NCBI GenBank assembly: GCA_902984215.1
Contig: CADWAF010002078.1
Span: 1-10,657 of the forward strand
Source: Willaertia magna
Taxonomy: Eukaryota > Heterolobosea > Eutetramitea > Acrasida > Naegleriidae
Direction: 5' to 3'
Length of the DNA: 10,657 bases
This document shows, in pieces, positions 7,660 to 10,657 of the stretch (the stretch's first letter is position 1; every line of letters begins with the position of its first letter). The notes below the pieces were generated by a model that saw nothing but the letters and a program-made list of their open reading frames with translations, did no database searches and was not told the origin of the DNA. The translations under genes were made by a program, and so were the position numbers.

Positions 7660-7723
7660 CTTTAAAAAATATAAATTTATACTCTTAAATATTTTAAAAT
7701 TATAAAAACTATATAAATTTATA
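7571..7723 (+). repeat. Cluster of TATAAATTTATA palindromes downstream of the 6526-7659 frame
   Basis: Perfect copies at 7571-7582, 7670-7681 and 7712-7723 and a variant at about 7626. On the plus strand the last two are followed by CTCTT, the same asymmetric flank seen on the minus strand in the 4584-4758 cluster, so the orientation follows the strand of the preceding gene-like frame. Supports a gene-end or inter-gene signal specific to this block. Confidence -1.
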
Positions 7724-7858
7724 CTCTTTAAGTTAAAATTTTTTATGTTTTTTACAAAATTTTATTATTAAAACAACAATTAATATTTATAATTTATTTA
7801 AACACATCTAAAACAGTGTTTTAATTAAAAAAAAATTATTTTAAGGTTATTCTAAAAG

Positions 7859-8242
7859 ATGTTGTATTAAAGATTTTTTTTGTTTTATTTTTATATGAAT
7901 AATGGAAAAATTATATATAATTTTATGTACAATCATTATGGAATTATTAAGATATATAGGTTTACAAAAAGAAAAGAAATTAATAAATTTGATAATAAAG
8001 TTTTAAAAATGTATTACACTTATTTTTAAGTAGTATTTTAAAAATCAATAATAATAAATTTATTTACATAAAAAATGATTATTTATATTTAAATAATAAT
8101 AGTTATAAAAGTAAAAAATAATTTATTTAGTTTATTTAATTTAATAAATAATGAAATTAATTTATTTAATTTAAATAATTTTAAAAAGATCTTTTTTTTT
8201 ATTTAATATAGATAACGATTTTATTAAGATTAATTTTAATGA
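7859..8242 (+). CDS. 127-residue ORF if TAA/TAG encode Gln; unrecognised
   Basis: ATG at 7859 to TGA at 8240-8242 with TAA codons in between; codons 5 to about 56 contain no stop in any code. An internal ATG at 7895 begins MNNGKIIYNFMYNHYG, followed by KIYRFTKRKEINKFDNKVL. Several ATG codons are present, unlike the minus-strand segments. G is at position 1 more often than elsewhere. The second half is low-complexity Asn/Leu/Phe and could be noncoding. A competing frame starting at ATG 7903 has a weaker position-1 bias. Moderate-to-low confidence; no family recognised. Confidence -1.
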
Positions 8243-8395
8243 TAAATATTTATTTCAATTATATTTTAATTACGTTTAGATTTTAATTGAATTTATTTTA
8301 ATTACATTTCTTCAAAGTTTTGTTTTTGTAAACTTCAAAACCATTTTATTCAAATGAAATGGAAATAAATTCCAGCATCTGAAAATCGAAAAAAA
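8243..8395 (+). promoter_or_regulatory. 5' region of the LRR gene with two tiny upstream ORFs
   Basis: Between the last frame of the AT block and the LRR start, base composition steps back toward that of the flanks near 8290-8340. Two short ATG-initiated frames precede the gene: ATG AAA TGG AAA TAA at 8354-8368 and an eight-codon frame at 8359-8382 ending TGA. Both end before 8396 and could reduce initiation at the main ATG if present in the mRNA. No TATA box can be told apart from the background. Confidence -1.
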
Positions 8396-9130
8396 ATGAT
8401 TCATCTTCTTCCAAAAGAATTAATTGCAGAAATTATTTTCTTTTTAATTCCAAAGATAATATATGCTGAAGATGAAAATGTATTGTTAACTTTATTACCA
8501 ATATTACAAACAAGTAGATCATTAAAAGAAAAAATAGTTAATAATGAAGTTATTTTTAGTAAAATTATGTATCATCTTAACGAAACAAATAATATTTATA
8601 AAAAGGAAATTAATAATTTATTTTTTAATGACAACTCTAAAAAATTAATTACAAAGATTGTACTTTCGCAAACATTAAAAATACCTTCCAAAGAATTAAT
8701 AAATTTATCAAAACAATTAATTAATTTAACTTATTTAAAAATAGATTTATATGAAAATATTGATTTTACAAAAATTATTTTTCCAAAATTAAAAACACTT
8801 AAAATTCAATCATATATATTAATAGCAAAACAATTTATTGAAAATCACATTTCAACTTTACAAAAAGTAAATCTTTCATTATTAAATGAAAATCCAAATG
8901 TGGCAATCAATTACGAAGCAATTATAAAATTGTTAGAATATTTAAAATTTAATAAAATTGAAACAAAAATAGCATTGAATTCTAGTGTTTTAATTAATAA
9001 TCAAGAATTGTATAACTTTATTAGTAACAAAACTATTTCAAATAATTTAACTTGTGTTAGTATTTTATTTGATAAGATTAAAAATATTAATTTTAAATTA
9101 TTTAATAATTTAAAATCAGCAACGTATTAA
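8396..9130 (+). CDS. F-box-like / LRR protein, N-terminal part, closed by an in-frame TAA
   Basis: The ATG at 8396 follows an A-run, a favourable context in AT-rich eukaryotes. Residues 3-45 (HLLPKELIAEIIFFLIPKI... then a Leu-rich helix) resemble an F-box, the roughly 40-residue domain that binds Skp1 in SCF ubiquitin ligases. From about residue 95 irregular LRR units follow, such as INLTYLKIDLYENIDFTKI and FPKLKTLKI. The frame closes at TAA 9128-9130, but the same frame continues with LRR sequence (NCSSIYISNCKNLKTINLV) without a break to 10198. The whole locus is therefore one 601-codon gene with a nonsense codon at position 245, or the TAA is read through. Glutamines elsewhere are CAA. If F-box-LRR is right, the protein would select substrates for ubiquitination; this is a fold-level guess. 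Confidence -1.
   Translation: MIHLLPKELIAEIIFFLIPKIIYAEDENVLLTLLPILQTSRSLKEKIVNNEVIFSKIMYHLNETNNIYKKEINNLFFNDNSKKLITKIVLSQTLKIPSKELINLSKQLINLTYLKIDLYENIDFTKIIFPKLKTLKIQSYILIAKQFIENHISTLQKVNLSLLNENPNVAINYEAIIKLLEYLKFNKIETKIALNSSVLINNQELYNFISNKTISNNLTCVSILFDKIKNINFKLFNNLKSATY
9128..9130 (+). other. In-frame TAA interrupting the LRR gene
   Basis: Reads ...AAA TCA GCA ACG TAT TAA AAT TGT TCT.... A single change from CAA or AAA would restore a sense codon. Coding character is the same before and after. It is the only interrupting stop in the 601-codon locus, so it is either a recent nonsense mutation, a sequencing error, or programmed readthrough. Confidence -1.
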
Positions 9131-9310
9131 AATTGTTCTTCAATATATATTTCAAATTGTAAAAATTTAAAAACAATTAATCTAGTAGCTAGTGATGATA
9201 TTAAAATTGAAAATATTAATTCTTTACAAAATTTAAATTTAAATTATATTAAAACTGCAAACATTTCAGTAAAAGATTTTATTGACAATTTAAATGTTTA
9301 TCCAAAAGAA

Positions 9311-10198
9311 ATGCATTACAATAATATTTTTATAAAATGTAATAAAGTAGTTAACTGTATTTTATTTAATTTTTCAATGGCAGACGATTCTTATAAATAT
9401 TTATTTAAAAATGTTAATAAAGTAATGAATGTTAAATTAGCACCTGATAATCCAGGACATTTATTTGAACCAATGAAAGAAATGATTTTAAATTGTAATA
9501 GAATACAAAGTATCAATCATTTTGACGGTTATGATGAACAAGGATTAAGCGTTAGTTATATTTATAAATTAAATAGTAACAAATTAGTAAATGTGTCTCA
9601 ACAACATGTCGATAATAATGCCATGGATTATATTAATGTTGTTAAGAATGGAAATGAATACATTATTAATGAAATAGATCCTTTTGAAATTTATAATTTA
9701 CAATTTGATAGATATGGTGCTGTTGGAAAACTTGTTTTTAATCTATTAAATTTAAAATCTTTAAAAGAATTAATATTTAATGATAAAAACAAAGTTCATG
9801 ATGAAATTGTTATTAGTAATTTTATTAGTTTAACTATATTAAATATTCACAATATTTGCAATTTACAAATCCCATTTAATGATTTAACGAATTTGACTAA
9901 ATTAGAAATTAAAAATTCTTCAAATATAAAATTATTTAATACTGATGATGACAACAATAATATTAATGAAGAATTGTCAAATATAATTATTGAAAATGTT
10001 AGTCAATTACAAATTGATTTAACATTAAATTGTCCTAAATTAATGAATTTATTATTAAAATATTTTGAAGAAGACAAACAAAATATTAATTTAACATTTA
10101 AATATGTTCCTTTATTAGAAAATGTTAACATCTCAACAAATAAAAGGCTCAAGGAAATATTTAAATTAAGAGGCAGAAGGGGAAGAGGCTACTATTAA
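9311..10198 (+). CDS. LRR protein, C-terminal part of the same locus
   Basis: In frame with the 8396-9130 segment (915 bases apart, 305 codons), so ATG 9311 is most likely an internal methionine; sequence between 9131 and 9310 is also LRR-like. LRR units include LNLKSLKELIF, FISLTILNIHNICNLQIPF and LTNLTKLEIKNSSNIKLF, with an Asp/Asn insertion at about 9945-9965. From 9476 on it is nearly identical to the partial gene at 1-729. The C-terminus is Arg/Gly-rich (LRGRRGRGYY) and ends at TAA 10196-10198. It converges with the minus-strand gene, whose stop is only about 50 bases away, so the two 3' ends share this short gap. If the upstream nonsense codon is real this part may be untranslated. Confidence -1.
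   Translation: MHYNNIFIKCNKVVNCILFNFSMADDSYKYLFKNVNKVMNVKLAPDNPGHLFEPMKEMILNCNRIQSINHFDGYDEQGLSVSYIYKLNSNKLVNVSQQHVDNNAMDYINVVKNGNEYIINEIDPFEIYNLQFDRYGAVGKLVFNLLNLKSLKELIFNDKNKVHDEIVISNFISLTILNIHNICNLQIPFNDLTNLTKLEIKNSSNIKLFNTDDDNNNINEELSNIIIENVSQLQIDLTLNCPKLMNLLLKYFEEDKQNINLTFKYVPLLENVNISTNKRLKEIFKLRGRRGRGYY
9476..10193 (+). repeat. Right copy of the 0.7 kb LRR direct repeat
   Basis: Pairs with 1-712. Amino-acid differences are few and scattered (for example NGIQ/NRIQ, YTYK/YIYK, TQQH/SQQH, LIIYN/LNIHN), plus two extra codons and a rewritten tail. High similarity at synonymous sites too implies recent duplication or gene conversion. Confidence -1.
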
Positions 10199-10248
10199 TA
10201 CTCTTAGAAAATCTCACATAATTAGAAAATTTGGTATTAAATTAAATT

Positions 10249-10657
10249 TTACTTTTTACTGCTCTTTTTTTGTTGTTTTTTAAACTTTTTAAGAGTACGA
10301 TTCATCACACCTGTTGTTGTTCTATTAAAATTACTATTATTATTATTATGTTTTCTACCCATGTTACTATTATCTCTTGTTATCTTGGCACTATTTGGTG
10401 GAATTGCGGTTAAATCAGTTTCATTTTCATCCCAAGTTTCAATTTCTGCAATTTCTTCAGGGGTCAACTCTTCTGCCTCTATATCTTCTAATTTTCCTTG
10501 TAGCCTTAATTTAGTTTGTTTATTTGGTTTAGCAAATAATTCAGCCATTGAATTATCTTCGTCATCAAAAGAAATTGGAGCTTTAAGAGCTTCATTAGCA
10601 GATTCACCAGTCACAGCCATTCTTGTCAGTGTCTGTTCAATTTCTAAAGTATCTGCT
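10249..10657 (-). CDS. C-terminal part of an unrecognised protein with acidic middle and Lys-rich tail
   Basis: The minus-strand frame is open to the right edge, so the gene begins outside the window; the ATG at 10620 is probably internal, because codons upstream of it (ADTLEIEQTLTR) are coding-like. About 135 residues are visible. An acidic segment (LEDIEAEELTPEEIAEIETW) is followed by TAIPPNSAKITRDNS, an Asn run after GRKH, and a basic tail (TLKKFKKQQKKSSKK). The stop TAA lies at 10246-10248, just beyond the last Lys codon. Gln codons are CAA/CAG. Acidic-plus-Lys-rich tails are common in nucleolar and ribosome-biogenesis proteins, but I do not recognise the family. It has much less AT bias than the rest of the window and looks like a conserved host gene. 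Confidence -1.
   Translation of the reverse strand, partial: ADTLEIEQTLTRMAVTGESANEALKAPISFDDEDNSMAELFAKPNKQTKLRLQGKLEDIEAEELTPEEIAEIETWDENETDLTAIPPNSAKITRDNSNMGRKHNNNNSNFNRTTTGVMNRTLKKFKKQQKKSSKK

Noticed and set aside
3600..8240. Repeat-induced point mutation as the source of all in-frame TAA
   Set aside because: CA and TG dinucleotides remain frequent (about half of the C in 6541-6900 are followed by A), which is not expected after CpA-directed mutation. Other C-to-T decay is not excluded.
1195..8340. Mitochondrial DNA insertion, suggested by AT content and TGA at Trp-like positions
   Set aside because: No recognisable cytochrome, ATPase, rRNA or tRNA sequence, and mitochondrial codes do not explain TAA as a sense codon.
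1195..8340. Target-site duplication or terminal inverted repeats bounding the AT block
   Set aside because: I compared the sequence around both composition steps by eye and found no matching direct or inverted repeats with enough G/C to be meaningful; exact ends are uncertain.
1..10657. CRISPR arrays, tRNA or rRNA genes
   Set aside because: No regularly spaced repeats with unique spacers, and no tRNA or rRNA signature motifs seen on either strand; the palindromes are irregularly spaced.

Overview
The window looks like AT-rich eukaryotic nuclear DNA. Proteins are rich in Asn, Lys, Ile and Leu, there are no bacterial operons or ribosome binding sites, the LRR gene has an A-run before its ATG, and the right-end gene has an Asn run and a Lys-rich tail. 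I cannot name the organism; an AT-rich yeast-like fungus or a protist would both fit. The flanking genes follow the standard code: their glutamines are CAA/CAG, and they end at TGA (727-729), TAA (10196-10198) and, on the minus strand, TAA (10246-10248).

Layout. Positions 1-729 hold the 3' end of a leucine-rich-repeat (LRR) gene. Positions 770-1146 hold a broken gene relic on the minus strand. From about 1195 to 8340 lies a 7.1 kb block of extreme AT content. From 8396 to 10198 a second LRR gene with an F-box-like start is interrupted by one in-frame TAA at 9128-9130; its last 700 bases nearly duplicate the gene at the left edge. The C-terminal part of an unrecognised acidic-then-basic protein enters from the right edge on the minus strand.

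The AT block has two parts. Positions 1195-3540 are almost pure A/T (about 95% in lines I counted) and show no gene, only hairpins. Positions 3550-8240 contain sequence with protein-coding statistics that a standard-code search misses because the frames are studded with TAA and TAG. Read with TAA/TAG as Gln, several long frames appear: minus-strand segments at 5446-5760, 4787-5338 and 3625-4560, and plus-strand segments at 5812-6007, 6114-6340, 6526-7659 and 7859-8242. G sits mostly at codon position 1. In the 6526-7659 frame I hand-counted, up to 7510, about 19 TAA, 3 TAG, 6 CAA, 1 CAG and no TGA.

A short palindrome, TATAAATTTATA, often followed by CTCTTTTT, occurs 13 times, only in the block, and clusters at the junctions between these frames, mostly downstream of a frame on that frame's strand. 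This suggests a compact element with its own gene-end signal. Two readings remain open: (a) an inserted element whose genes use a ciliate-like reassigned code inside a standard-code genome (or a chimeric assembly), or (b) decayed standard-code genes that suffered strongly C-to-T biased mutation with few indels. Weak depletion of CA and TG, long frames without indels and the near absence of TGA favour (a); missing ATG starts in three minus-strand segments and a few in-frame TGA favour (b). I recognise no protein family in the block.
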